A DNA stretch of 64,000 nucleotides from NCBI GenBank assembly GCA_022495005.1, contig JAGYXB010001022.1, forward strand, positions 930,001 through 994,000, given 5' to 3'. A program made the translations under genes and the position numbers. The notes below the pieces were generated by a model. That model saw only the letters and a program-made list of their open reading frames with translations. It ran no database searches and had not been told where the DNA came from. This DNA is from Rhyacophila brunnea (taxonomy: Eukaryota; Arthropoda; Insecta; Trichoptera; Rhyacophilidae). Position 1 is the stretch's first letter; the number at the start of each line of letters is the position of its first letter. This document shows, one piece after another, positions 36,661-47,847 of this stretch.

Positions 36661-37142
36661 ACTGTGTACTGATTGATATCCGAAAATAGTTGAAAGATTG
36701 TAAAAACAAACCAAAATCACTGATTTTCTTAATACGTGGAAAAATGTAATAAAAATGTTGACAGATTTTTGAAACGTGTTTAAAATACGTTATTTGGGAT
36801 AAAAAAAACCCCACCCCACCCCACCCCAGAAACATACAGAAAAATTGACACTTCGGATTATCCATGTGTTTACTTTGTTTGAGGCCTTTGCATTATAATT
36901 AGCATATAAATATTATGCATATACACATACCTACCTATATCACTTTACTAATGTTTTAATTTGTCAACAAACCGTCAACTCTTATATTAATTAGAATAGA
37001 ACACACTACTATAACCGCAGCACTATAACCATAATTACTTAAACCATATAATTAAATAATGATCATAACCGGTTGTATATATTAATAAATTTCTCAATAA
37101 AGTCTTAAAATTTACCAGATTTTTACAGTAGTGACATATTAC
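36661..37142. other. Gap with a C-rich tract
   Basis: Contains an A7-(CCCCA)n tract at 36801-36829. Nothing else recognised. Confidence 0.4.
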
Positions 37143-37606
37143 CAGAGCGTTGGAGCGGAGCTCGGAGCAGGAGCACTGGAGCAATGAGATTTTACCCGGA
37201 GCAGGAGCGGAGCCGGAGTACCAAAAATTTGTAGTGCTCCACTGCTCCGGTTACTGTTTTATTATGATATTTTCGTCCTAAAATCTAATGAAAATTGTAG
37301 ATATATTTTGACACTTTGCAACACTGGAATTATTTGAAATATGGCAACACTGCCGAGTGATAAATAACCTCAATTTTTTGACTGCAGAGGAAAATCATGA
37401 GAGACGATTTGCTGTTGATAGTTTTGTTTAATAGAATTAATAATGTAAATGACGAATATTTTAAAATTACTTAATTATTTTTTTAACATTTGTATTATTA
37501 TTATTATTAATACTACTTATTAAAACCTTTTACCCGGAGCTGAGCTGGAGGAAGTATTAGGTCTCGGAGCGGAGAAACTCAAAAAAGGGTCCGCTCCAAC
37601 GCTCTG
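37143..37606. mobile_element. hAT-type MITE, 464 bp
   Basis: Terminal repeats CAGAGCGTTGGAGCGGA and TCCGCTCCAACGCTCTG, with the perfect 8-bp duplication CATATTAC (37135-37142 and 37607-37614). GGAGC-rich subterminal repeats occur at both ends. It has no ORF. It ends 66 bases from exon 1 of the minus-strand gene, inside intron 1. Confidence 0.93.
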
Positions 37607-37671
37607 CATATTACGTTGTGTTAGTAATTTATAAGTACTATTTTCTAGTTCTAATATTATTGTTCACATAC

Positions 37672-37947
37672 CTTGGTGACCATTGTATTCTGACCGGTGT
37701 CCACAGACCGCTGGACCTTATCCACCTCTCTCGAAAGCTGCAAAAATTTCCACATCAGCCTCTTCTCTTTGGGCATCCTGATGTGCTCAATATCAGCGAG
37801 GATCCCCCATGTTTCCTTAATCTCGCCTCCGACCTCCTTCAGCAGTTGTATCACTTCGATGACATCTTCTGTCAGCTGGACCGTGGGATCGGGGAAGCAT
37901 ATTACCAACAGTGTGGCGACTGAGAGTAACCAGCCTCCTGGTGACAT
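37672..37947 (-). CDS. Secreted insect protein, coding exon 1 (signal peptide)
   Basis: First coding exon of a minus-strand gene of three recognised exons (37947-37672, 15992-15720, 11938-11797). The ATG at 37947 opens a signal peptide (MSPGGWLLSVATLLVICF, cleavage probably near TVQ-LT). It is followed by a helical, charged segment (LTEDVIEVIQLLKEVGGEIK) that looks partly coiled-coil. The exon ends ACCAAG|GTATGT, phase 0. The next exon starts after ATTCTAG, also phase 0, so the joined frame stays open. The product is presumably exported. I recall helical arthropod secreted proteins of unknown function (possibly Pfam DUF4803) with a similar second half; this is memory and not a search. No catalytic motif is seen. 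Intron 1 is about 21.7 kb and contains a complete gene on the other strand. Confidence 0.78.
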
Positions 37948-38023
37948 ATTGGCTAATAATTATTATTTATTAACACTCCACTCACTGGTAAACGCGAGTG
38001 ATGCCGACTCGCCTCTGCCTCGC

Positions 38024-38029
38024 GACTGA
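38024..38029 (-). promoter_or_regulatory. Initiator of the minus-strand secreted-protein gene
   Basis: On the minus strand TCAGTC, the insect initiator consensus, is 80 bases upstream of the ATG at 37947. This gives a short leader, and no TATA box is seen at -30. Predicted from sequence only. Confidence 0.35.
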
Positions 38030-38734
38030 TATGACAGCAGGCGGACCATGGGGGTGTATCAGGCATATTGCTATCTATCTACTTATCGTTAACCTATCGC
38101 AAATTGGCAAATAAGTCTCACAGTAGAATTATTAATTGTAAAGTCGCCTTCAAATGAACATATAATGCGATGCCACTTAACAATCAGCAGACTAGTGTCC
38201 TTTTTACATGATTTTCATAATATGTAGACGCGATCTGTATAATATGATATCATTATTATAAAATAAAAAAAATTCAATATCTCTGTAACGGCCAACGGGC
38301 AATGGCTCATCAACAGTCAGTCAGCAGGATAACCAGTAGACGTTCTTGACGCAGCTAAAATACAGTAAATAAGACACATTAGTAAAATCTATTTTCTCAC
38401 TGTAACAGATAATACTATAGCATGATTTATCATTGATCGTATAATACAAACAATGATACAATATACCTACCTACAAGTATGTTTTATTGAAGTGAATATT
38501 TTTTTACAAGATACACGCGAAAAATCCTGAGACAGTCAATCCCGCTGATCTGTCACGAAAAGCCATCATCTTTTACTCGACAAACGAAACAAAAATTAAA
38601 AGCAGCGGGCAGGATTGGTACATAGATCTTTTTACCTGGTGACTACGTGACTCCGGCAACCGTATATATTATATTATGAGAATACAGCTGGACTGGAGTT
38701 TTTCGGTCGCCTTAATGTCACGTCCTGGCGAATG

Positions 38735-38790
38735 CTGGACACCGCTGGACAAATGCCGTCATACAGTGATACCCAAGGGTCACTGAACGT
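38735..38790 (+). repeat. Small RTE-like LINE fragment
   Basis: The segment CTGGACAAATGCCGTCATAC through ACCCAAGGG matches the C-terminal coding part of the LINE at 40860-40900 with few changes. A short orphan piece. Confidence 0.5.
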
Positions 38791-38880
38791 ACTGTTATGT
38801 CCTAGTGATGAGTGCTTTAAGGAAACAGGTGAATTGGGCTGGCAGGTATCCTGTATGGTTTTATACAGTTTTCTTTAATG

Positions 38881-39114
38881 CAGCACTCGAAATGGAGAAT
38901 TTTACGAACCGGAGCGCTTGGTAATTTTATGAAAATATTAACATAGTTATCTAATTGTATGTGTTTTATAAAAAATAAGTGTGTGATTTTTTGTTATATT
39001 ATGGCCATTCTAGCTCAAATGGTAAAATTATTTTTTCCAAGACGGAACGACAATGTTGCCAATTTTACGACCCGGAACGGCGCTCCAGTGCGATCCGGTC
39101 CATTTCAAGCCCTG
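38881..39114. mobile_element. hAT-type MITE (family B), 234 bp
   Basis: Ends CAGCACTCGAAATGGA and TCCATTTCAAGCCCTG, with the perfect duplication CTTTAATG (38873-38880 and 39115-39122). Subterminal TTTTACGA.CCGGA repeats occur at both ends. Same family and same length as 45194-45427. Its ends match those of the 17184-35372 interval. Confidence 0.93.
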
Positions 39115-39482
39115 CTTTAATGGGTTCTTTGACTTGAAACAAAGTCCATTTCATCTGCAGGTGTTCATTATGGCATCTGCTTTACAGCAACGAGAAATAA
39201 CACTGATAAAGCTTAATGAGTTCTTTCGCTTTGATCAAGGTCCGATTTGACTGCAGGTGTGGATTCTATATTGTTTAGTACGAACTCGTAATAAAAATAA
39301 CACTGATAACAAACAGTTACATGCATTTCTTGGCTCAGGTCAAAGTTTTAATGAAGGTGAGGATAATACAAGAATGCGCATACGATGCTGATCACATAAA
39401 CAAACCCATATATCATCTTATTTATTACTGGACACGTGTGCATTGGTTTAAAATGTTATCTCGATTAATTTATCGTTTTTAG

Positions 39483-40475
39483 ATGAAGAACTTGCTCGAG
39501 TTGGGTGCCAGAAATACAGATAATCGCAGGGTCCGAAAAACAGTTCCTCATCACTTTTGTTTTTGAGACATTTATCTTTAGACCGACCGTTTGACTGACA
39601 TCCGCGAGTTCTTGCATTCTTTCTTGGAGGTCTTTCGGGTCTTGTGAGAGTATTACAATATCATCTGCAAAGCGCAGGTGACTGAGGTGCTCCCCATTAA
39701 TTGGAACACCTTTTTACTCCCAATCAAGTTTCCTAAATAAGTCCTCAAGAGTAGCGGTGAATAGTTTAGGTGAAATGGTATCACCTTGCCGGACACCTTT
39801 GTTAATGCGGAATTTACACGACCGTTTGTGGAGTTTCACGCATGCTGTAGCATCACTGTATATACTGTTCAATATGTTTATGTAGCGTCTGGAAATTCCT
39901 TGGTTGCTAAGGGCGTCTATAATTGAGAATTTTTTGATGGAATCAAACGCCTTTTCATAGTCTATAAAACCAAGATATAATGGCAGTTTGTATTCCTGGT
40001 AGCGCTCTATGATTTCCCTGACGACCTGTATATGATCCATAGTACTGTAGCCTCTTCTTGCTCTCTTGGTTGGTTCTCGTCTAGAACTGTTTCGAGACGG
40101 TTTGAGAGTATTTTCGTGAAAACCTCATACAGAATTGGCAGTAGTTTTTCAGATCTTCAGTGTCTCCTTTCTTATGGAGAATAATATTGGAGGCATTTTT
40201 CCATGACTCTGGGATGTTCTCTTCGTGCAGACAAGACGTGAACAGACGTGCGAGCACTTCGCTCACCGTCCTCCCGGCCCGTTTGATAACATCGATAGTC
40301 AGTCCATCTTCTCCCGGGGCTTTCCCACTCTTCATGCACATTATAGCATATTCCACCTCTGTGGTAGTAACCTCGGGAAGAGGATCTCCATATTCTCCGT
40401 TCACCGGAAGATCTGAATTGATGTCAGTGTCATCTTTGTATAGAGCGCTGTAAAACTCTACAACTGTACAGCAGC
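39483..40475 (-). mobile_element. RTE-like LINE, inverted 5' part
   Basis: On the minus strand the reading runs from VEYAIMCMKSGKAPGEDGL (near 40360) through GFIDYEKAFDSI (motif A, near 39965), NKGVRQGDTISPKLFTA (B) and LRFADDIVIL (C, near 39680) to a point near 39483 (GTQLEQV). In this family the next residues are YVYLGQ. Those are found at 40484 on the plus strand, so the two parts are one element with its 5' half inverted. Stops and shifts near 40120 and 39715. Confidence 0.82.
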
Positions 40476-40479
40476 TACG

Positions 40480-41067
40480 TCTATCTCGGACAGCAGGTGT
40501 CCATAGACGGAAGCATGCACGATGAAATTGCTCGAAGAATAAAGCTGGGATGGAGTGCTTTCGGACGTCTGAATATTATCTTCAAGAGTGACCTACCATT
40601 ATGTCTTAAGCGTAGGGTGTTCAACCAATGTGTGCTACCCATGCTCACGTATGGCTGCAAGACGTGGACCCTCATCACGAGAGATGTCCAAAGGCTAAGA
40701 GTCACACAGCGAGGCATGGAGAGGTGCATGTTGGGCATCACGTGAAAGGACCGTAAGAGGAACGAATGGGTTAGGAAGCAGACAAGAGTACGCGATGTAA
40801 TAGACGTTGCCAAACCGCTGAAATGGAGATGGGCGGGGCACATTGCTCGCCGAAAGGACGGCCGCTGGACAAATGTCGTCATCCAGTGGTACCCAAGGGG
40901 TTACGAAACGGCTACAGGGTCGCCCTAAAAGCCGCTGGATTGACGAACTAGTAAAGTTCGGCGGAAATACGTGGCAGCGAACGACACAGGACCGAGAGAG
41001 TTGGAGAAAGCTTGGGGAGGCCTTCATCCAGCAGTGGATTGACCCCGGCTAATGATGATGATGAGAT
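40480..41067 (+). mobile_element. RTE-like LINE, 3' part in normal orientation
   Basis: Reads VSIDGSMHDEIARRIKLGWS, TYGCKTWTL and WRWAGHIARRKD, and ends EAFIQQWIDPG with a TAA at 41050-41052, followed by a TGATGATGATGA tail. One TGA near 40745 and a frameshift near 40900 break it. The tail of short GAT units is typical of RTE-like elements. No convincing target duplication was found. Confidence 0.83.
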
Positions 41068-41289
41068 AAAGAAATAAATGTTGTGAGACTTTTTGAACGT
41101 TTATACTTTGATACAGTGAAATAGGTATGTGAGTATTTTATATTATATTATATTGTTTATTTAAAAGCTTAAGGTTTGTATTATTCAATACTCAAATGGT
41201 ATTGTAAATTTGATAGGTGTGATGCCTTATTAGTGTACACACCAGTACGAAACAAAGCACCGAAGCAGCGAAGACGAAGAAGGAATGAT

Positions 41290-41830
41290 AAGAGTGGAGG
41301 GAGCTGAGGCCTTCATCCAGCAGTGGATCGACCCCGGCTGATGTTGATGGTGATTATAAAATAATGTCTTCAAAAGTGACTAGTTCCCAGTATACTACTT
41401 ATCGTAATAATAAAATTAGACACTGAGTAAAAGTGAGATCCTTAAATTACGGAGAGGTGCATAACTACTGAGGAAAAAAACAGAATAATTGGATATGAGA
41501 ACAAAATATGGTTGTCAAAATAATGTAATAGAGTATTACAAAAACCTCAAATGTAAATGCGCAGTAAATACATGTCTTGAAGAAAAGATAATCTTTAGAC
41601 ATATCGGGTCATCCAGTGGTACTCAATAATAGGTAAAACACGTGCAAAATGTGGACCTAGAGGCCAGTGAATCGAAGAAATAGTTAAATCCTGCAGAAGT
41701 ATAAGTAATTGGGGCTTTACCACGCCATCTTTATGAGAATTGCTGGATATATTATATAGGTAACTGACTAACTGGGAGGAATGGAGACGGCTTATATTAT
41801 ATGGTTTCAATCAGCGGTCGATTGATTTAA
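41290..41830 (+). repeat. Two more decayed RTE-like 3' fragments
   Basis: 41300-41352 repeats the last codons and tail of the LINE at 41018-41067 (GAGGCCTTCATCCAGCAGTG, then GGCTGATGTTGATGGTGA). 41595-41830 carries a more decayed version of the segment before it (TCATCCAGTGGTACTC). Neither is coding. Confidence 0.55.
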
Positions 41831-42379
41831 GATTATGATGATTCTATAAACGCTTATCGCCGCTTAATATTTTTACCGACCTCAACATCAAATCGTCGAT
41901 TCAGCAGCTTCAAGGAAGATTTTGTTTGGTTTTAACACCATGTACCTAATATAAATGGTATTTTCGTAAAAGCCTTGACGACAAACGACGCATATTAATT
42001 TTCATTCTCTGCCGGGTTTTTCAAACAACAAAAATAGCGGTAAGATGTTTTTTTTTTTTTTTTTTAATACCTGTTACTGACGATTGTAATTGAATTCAGT
42101 CAGATGCCTGCCAAATTTTTTTAAGCCGTATCAATTTACTTTAGTGACATTTGAGGCTTCACAGAAATAGCTGCCACAACACCACTCCAGGTAGGTATAT
42201 AATTTAATTATTTTTTACATTTTTTCAATCAACAGTTAAATAAGAACCTATACATAATTTGAAATCACCTCAGATATATACCTACCTACTAGAAAAAAAT
42301 CTTTTTGGAAAAAATACGACGCCCGACGGAACTTGACAGGTTCAATTGGATTTGCGACAACGTGTTAAGCTACGGACAT
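41831..42379. other. Gap without gene
   Basis: AT-rich, with a T-run at 42048-42065. No element border recognised. Confidence 0.4.
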
Positions 42380-43184
42380 CAGTGGCGAAGGGTGAAGATA
42401 GAGGAAGGTAGTTATCATGCCGGACCCGGAAATTTCCGTGATTAATGTTTATTCCTTTTAATACCAGACCCGGAAATTTCCGGTTTTTTTCTGGGCCGTA
42501 ATTAATCTAATATTTTCAGCCATCTATTGACTTTTTCGAAAAACTTTTGATGCATTCAAGTAAGCAAAGATTCAAACCACTCTTCTGCTTCGTTTGTTAG
42601 TAGATACAACTACTATCGACTGGAAAACTTGCCGGTATTGATTGGGTTATTAACGACATAAATAGTGCACACTTACGTTTCTCAGTCAATCGTATTTGTT
42701 TTCATTGAACTAGACTACAATGTACTATAATAGTGTACACTAGTTTTTAAAAATCAATTAAACCCTGGTTTAATGCAAGTCATAGTAAAAAATAGTCAAA
42801 TGTTCGTTTATGTATAAAATATCTAAAAGTGGATATGCCATTAAATCATACATACTTTTATAGATAGTATAGAAGAACATTTATCGATTATGGTTCGGAG
42901 TAAGCAGGGTTTAATGAATTTAAAAAAAAACTTACCAAAACCATATGTAACATGTATTTTTAATTCAATGAAAACAAATAAGTACAACTGAAAAAGTGAT
43001 CACTATTTTTGTCGGATCGCAAATAGAATACCTAAACTATTATGGTTTGGTATTTTAAAAACTAACCAGCACCGTTTGCAAATTGTTTTGTTAGTTTAAT
43101 GAAAACAGATATGTACGACTGACAAAGTTTAGTGTGCACTATTTATTCAAAATCTTAACAGTCTGCCTCCGCCCCTCGCCACTG
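42380..43184. mobile_element. hAT-like non-autonomous element, 805 bp
   Basis: Ends CAGTGGCGAAGGG and CCCCTCGCCACTG. The flanks ACGGACAT (42372-42379) and ACAGGCAT (43185-43192) agree at six of eight bases, which suggests an old duplication. Internal AAATAGTGCACACT at 42658 recurs inverted at 43130-43146. No ORF. Confidence 0.65.
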
Positions 43185-43356
43185 ACAGGCATTCTACTTA
43201 ATTATGACAAAATTGACTAGCAATTTTTACATGAAATGCTTATCAAATTGCGTTAATGTTAGCTATCGGATTGTGTATTTTAAATTGGGGTATCAATTAA
43301 GTGCCTTAGTTACTAACCGACGATAACTTATTAAGCCCGTACAAGTACGTTATAAC

Positions 43357-43926
43357 TAGTGGCGACTCGTCCATGTGCACTGCGGAACTGCAGCACCCCA
43401 AGCAAATTGAGAAAAGTGTAATATTATATTATGTATACACAATTAAAAAATATTATATGAAAATATAAATATTATTCGAGCGTGTATAAAGCTCGCCCGC
43501 GCACCGATACGTCCAATAATTATCATACACCGCGGTACTTATATCAGAAAGTGACCATCTTTATGATTGTATGCAGTACGTTTTCAATGGAATATGCTCG
43601 AGTGGGCGAAGGAGGGGCGCGAGGAGCAGAGCTCGCAGCTGGAAGCTTGATCGGTACTGCCGGTCCAACAGTATTTCGCCGTTTCTGCGTTCGCACGTGA
43701 ACACGCGCGCGACAGCGAGAAAAGAAATATAGCATTAATGATTTATTAACATTGTTAAAATTTATTTCTGCAAGCAATTTATACAAGTTCGTTATTTTAA
43801 TTATAAATATAATTATTAATTTACATTTAATTTTTATGTTAATAGTAAAATATAATCCAAATAAACATTTTTTTTATTTTTAATCAACCGCAGCACCCCA
43901 GATATCTTATCAACGAGCCGCCACTG
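43357..43926. mobile_element. hAT-type MITE, 570 bp
   Basis: Ends TAGTGGCGACTCGT and ACGAGCCGCCACTG, flanked by a perfect 8-bp duplication GTTATAAC (43349-43356 and 43927-43934). GCAGCACCCC occurs near both ends. No gene; the short reading at 43482-43700 has no features of a protein. Confidence 0.9.
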
Positions 43927-44293
43927 GTTATAACTGAAATTAGAAATGATTCGGGCATCAAACATATATTTGTGATTATATTATAGCAGGTATCTCCAAC
44001 GCATCGATCGCGATCGTGAACATTTACGTATTTATTATGTTCAGTTGTGATATAATATTATGATTTCATATATATTTTTAAAGGAAAGCATTATGTGACC
44101 TTTCCTATATTTTATTTCCGTAACACTCCCATCACTTTAATGTCACCTTAGCTTACCAGGTCATCAATCACTGCAAATATTTCAGCTGGACTTTGTCATA
44201 CCTATTAATATTTTACCTATTCCTAGAATCATCAATATTAAATATCACTATTAAAAATTGTATTATATTCAAAACCGATAGCATTATCTAGTA

Positions 44294-45600
44294 CAGGGTT
44301 TCCCAAACTATGTTCCGCCGAACCTGAATAGGCGTTCCGTGACAATATTTAACATATCACATCAAATTACAACACACAACCGCAAATTTTTAAATGTTAA
44401 TCCCTTCATTTGGGAAAATAGCGCCGCAGGCGACTTTTTTACTAATAAAGAAAAATTATGGTATGGTTTTTTCACTTAATTGGTCGACCCACCACGCCGG
44501 GCCCTCTCTAAGCCAGGGCCCTCAGCCCCCCTTTGTGGGGGCCATGCCGCGACCATTTGGAAAGGTTTTATACACTGCAGCACATTTTAAGATCTTCTAC
44601 TAAGTAGAAGTAAAATAAGTAAAACTAAAATAAGTAAAGAATCTACTTCATATTGAAAGCTGAGTGATGATCAATCTCCACTGATGTTTATGGCTTCAAG
44701 TATTTAGATAGGTCATGGCTCCCACAAGGGGGGTACTGTCAGACCTCTAGCCTGGGGGCCTGGGCTTACGGGGGGCCCGGCGTGAGAGATCGACCAGCCA
44801 AGTGAGATAAACACACATCACAAACATGCACGAATAGTCAAAAAACGTCGCCTGCGGCGCTGTTTCACTTCAAACATACTAACATTTAATAATATGTGGT
44901 TTTGCTTTACAATTTTTGATTATTGTCGATATTTGACATATCCATAATTGTGCATATCAACATAAAAGTGGGTAAAAAATCGCTAAAAAATACCCTTAAT
45001 TTTACCTCGAACACCATTTGGAATATGTTACAACTGTAGATCGTCACATTGCCTTTAACCAAAGCGATAAGTAAGGGGCACGCCAAAGATCCTAGCTTGG
45101 GGGCCCGCTTCGGGATGTGGGGTCCATGATCTAGGTACAGACGGAGGACCATCTTTTCTCACACCGTGCGCATGTAAAAGATGGGGTATATTGCAGGGCT
45201 CGAAATGGACTGGAACGCACCGGAGCACCGCTCCGGTTTATAAAATCCCCAGAATTATCACTCCGTCTCGTGGACATATTAATTTGGCCGTCTGAGCTTG
45301 ATTTGCCATATTGTAAAAATCGAACACTTAATTTTTATAAAATAAACATGCAATTAGATAATTATGTTCATATTTTCGTAAAATTATCGAGCGCTCCGGT
45401 TCGTAAAATATTCCATTTCGAGCGCTGGTATATTGTTTTTAACTGACCGGCTGACAAGTCCTGTCAGTTTAACGACAGTTGCCAAAATTGGCAGAACGGT
45501 TAGCTGCGCTAATAAATAACCTACAAAATAAACTAAGTGTTCCGTTAAAATTTCCGGATTTGAGAAGTGTTCCATTGCAGAAAAGTTTTGGGAAACCCTG
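44294..45600. mobile_element. hAT-like element, 1.3 kb, hosting another MITE
   Basis: Ends CAGGGTTTCCCAAACT and AGTTTTGGGAAACCCTG. Flanks ATCTAGTA (44286-44293) and ATCAAGTA (45601-45608) differ at one base. Inside, GCGCCGCAGGCGAC (near 44420) and GTCGCCTGCGGCGC (near 44847) form a long-range inverted repeat, as do the GTCGACC/GGTCGA.. segments nearby. The MITE at 45194-45427 was inserted later. No transposase remains. Confidence 0.8.
45194..45427. mobile_element. hAT-type MITE (family B), 234 bp, nested
   Basis: Ends CAGGGCTCGAAATGGA and TCCATTTCGAGCGCTG, with the perfect duplication GTATATTG (45186-45193 and 45428-45435). Relative to 38881-39114 it lies in the opposite orientation. Located inside the 44294-45600 element. 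Confidence 0.93.
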
Positions 45601-45912
45601 ATCAAGTAAATACATATTCCTACTAGAATGCACATTCCAAACATAGTGTCGCATTACATACGCAGCAGATTATCTACCAAAGATAACTGTATGGCCGCCA
45701 TTACGTATTAACTGGCATGTTCAACCTGTTACTAAAACTGTACGTCTATGGCGGCATATTGTGAACAAAAATGATAGGTAGATCAAAAGTAGAAGCGAAA
45801 AAGAGAGACATACCTACTCAATAATTATTGTGAGAGAGATAATATGAAAGTAAACGAATATATTATAATCCCTGATGCATGTCCCCTCTTGTACGAGAGG
45901 ATGACTATTACC

Positions 45913-47144
45913 CAGTGGCGCACCCAGGGGGGGGGGGGCAAGGGGCCCTGGAACCCCCCAAAGATAAAGCCTTGGGCTTAGACAAATAAAAATACGGCAA
46001 AAAAATGATTTGTAAATCTCCAGCACCATTATTAGAAAAATTTCTTAGATTTTAATTTCTGACACAAAAATTTCGAAACACTAATTTCGGGTTTTTTTAG
46101 AAACCCAATCCTTAATGGAACTATCAAAAAAATCTTGGTATCCACCCGAATTCCGGAGTGGTGTATGTCACGGCTGGGGAGGACTGACAGGGCTCTAGCC
46201 TGGGGGCCCGGGCTGTGGGGTGCCCGGCGTGTCATGTTGACCAGATAAGTGCGATAAACACACATCATTAATTAGCTTTAATAGTAAAAAAAAAGTCACC
46301 TGCGGCGCTATTATACTTCATGGCCTTAAACATTTTAGATTATATAATTGTGCAATATATTTTCTGATTATTATGTGTCGATACTTGACAGCTCCATTAT
46401 TAAAGTAGATGTATTAAAAATCGCCAATAATTCACTGTATAAGGGTACTTATACATTATATTTGAAGTAAAACACAATTTGAAAAACGTTAATGTAGTGT
46501 TTCAGACTGCCTTTAATCTTAGCGGTAGGTAGGGGGCCCGCCAAATATCCTAGCCTGAGGGCCCGTTTCAGGATGTGGGGGCCATGGTGTAGGTACACTG
46601 AGTGCAATAGACAAAAGACCGTTAAACGAGAAATTAGGCTGTGTTGTTTTGAGTAGGTTTGTGTATAAGAAATGCACTAATACTTTTTTGTCCATTTTCA
46701 ATTAATATTTTGGAACCTCAATATTAAAAAACCAAAAATCAATGATAAACATTCGGCGAAAAGAACGACTACACTAGTCGGTGGTGGTGTAAATCAAAAG
46801 AACATTTTTTTTTTCAGTGGAATTCGGTTTAAATATTGTAGCTCTCTAGACCAAGCGGGTAGCACAGCCGATAATATTTGAGTAATGTTTTAGCAAACTA
46901 GGCTCACGTGTCCAGCATGGTCGCTGTTAGTCACTTCCAATCCGCCAGTCGCTGATGACATGCTCAACGGTTACCGCTGTTATGCCTCCAATTTAATAAA
47001 AACTAGGAGAAACTGTACAAATATACCGCCGTGTATTGTGAAGATATGTAAAAATAATTATATGAAGAAGAAAAAAGCCTATGGGACTAACTTACATTCT
47101 CCTCCTTGCCCCCCCCCCCAATTTAAATCCTGAGTGCGCCACTG
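45913..47144. mobile_element. hAT-type element (family C), 1,232 bp
   Basis: Ends CAGTGGCGCACCCAGG and CCTGAGTGCGCCACTG, with the perfect duplication CTATTACC (45905-45912 and 47145-47152). A G-run follows the left end and a C-run precedes the right end. It shares long stretches with the copy at 60463-61894 (for example TTTCTTAGATTTTAATTTC and CGAATTCCGGAGTGGTGTA). Non-coding. Confidence 0.92.
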
Positions 47145-47152
47145 CTATTACC

Positions 47153-47743
47153 TATCCTACTTTGGTTTTTCTGCTCGGGTTTCGGTCGACTCGCCTGCTA
47201 CGAACTGAAATACCCTCACATGAAACCGATCGATGCAGGGGATGGAAGTTTGAAGGTGGAAACTTCAAGCTACTTTACTCATTAATGAGTAAATGACTTG
47301 CTCGGCATTCGTGATCTGAATGAGGCGGTAGGTACAATTATTCTTTTATAGTACAATTATTATTTGTGAATGTTTTTCAAAGAGGTCGCCATGTCGTGGT
47401 GGAAGGCGATACCCGAGTTGGTTTTCTCGGGAGATTATTGGGAACATTCGGATCAAGCATTGCTATCACAAAGCTTGGAAGGTTGAGCATATTCAACACG
47501 ACTATGAAATGCTTAGCCTACAGTACAGATAATAAATAGAATACCGATAGGCTATATTCAATACGCCGCATGGTGAAGCAGGCTTTTAAATGTGTCAGTG
47601 TCCTACGAAAATGAAGCACGCACTATGCACTGCAATAGTGTGTGTAATACACCAACATTAAATGAGCGTAAATGCATAAACAGCTCCCGAAAGCAGTTTT
47701 CAGTATTAGACGTAAAATGTATTCTGGACCCGTGTGTAAGTTT
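47153..47743. other. Gap between transposons
   Basis: A GC-richer stretch at 47380-47460 looks like an old repeat. No gene recognised. Confidence 0.35.
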
Positions 47744-47830
47744 AACCCGGATTATTCCTTACTCGAGTCGGTTACCTGCTATCGCCTTACCCGTTGTGTA
47801 TTTCAGTTCCCATTATTTCTGAGTTCCCTG
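47744..47830 (-). mobile_element. P-like transposon end (inverted match to 27731)
   Basis: The reverse complement of 47760-47830 matches 27731-27805: CAGGGAACTCAGAAATAATG, then GGAACTGAAATAC, a GGTAAGGC block and CTCGAGTAAGG. The flanking 8-mers differ (GTTTAGCC here, GTCTTACA there), so the two ends come from separate insertions. Confidence 0.7.
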
Positions 47831-47847
47831 GTTTAGCCTTTAGATTG

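Noticed and set aside
39470..41090. Target duplication of the inverted LINE (AAATGTT on both sides)
   Set aside because: Only seven AT-rich bases, not adjacent to either junction; not convincing.
43482..43700. A small gene with Ala/Gly-rich product
   Set aside because: It lies wholly inside a bounded hAT MITE (43357-43926) and shows no protein features.
27731..47830. P-like ends in inverted orientation 20 kb apart, as one giant P element
   Set aside because: The flanking 8-mers differ (GTCTTACA and GTTTAGCC), and host exon 1 of the secreted-protein gene lies between them. Two separate insertions are more likely.
47511..47830. Complete short P-like element ending at 47830 with a left flank GCTTAGCC
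   Set aside because: The flank agrees at seven of eight bases, but the adjoining sequence (TACAGTACAG) is not the CAGGGAAC terminus.
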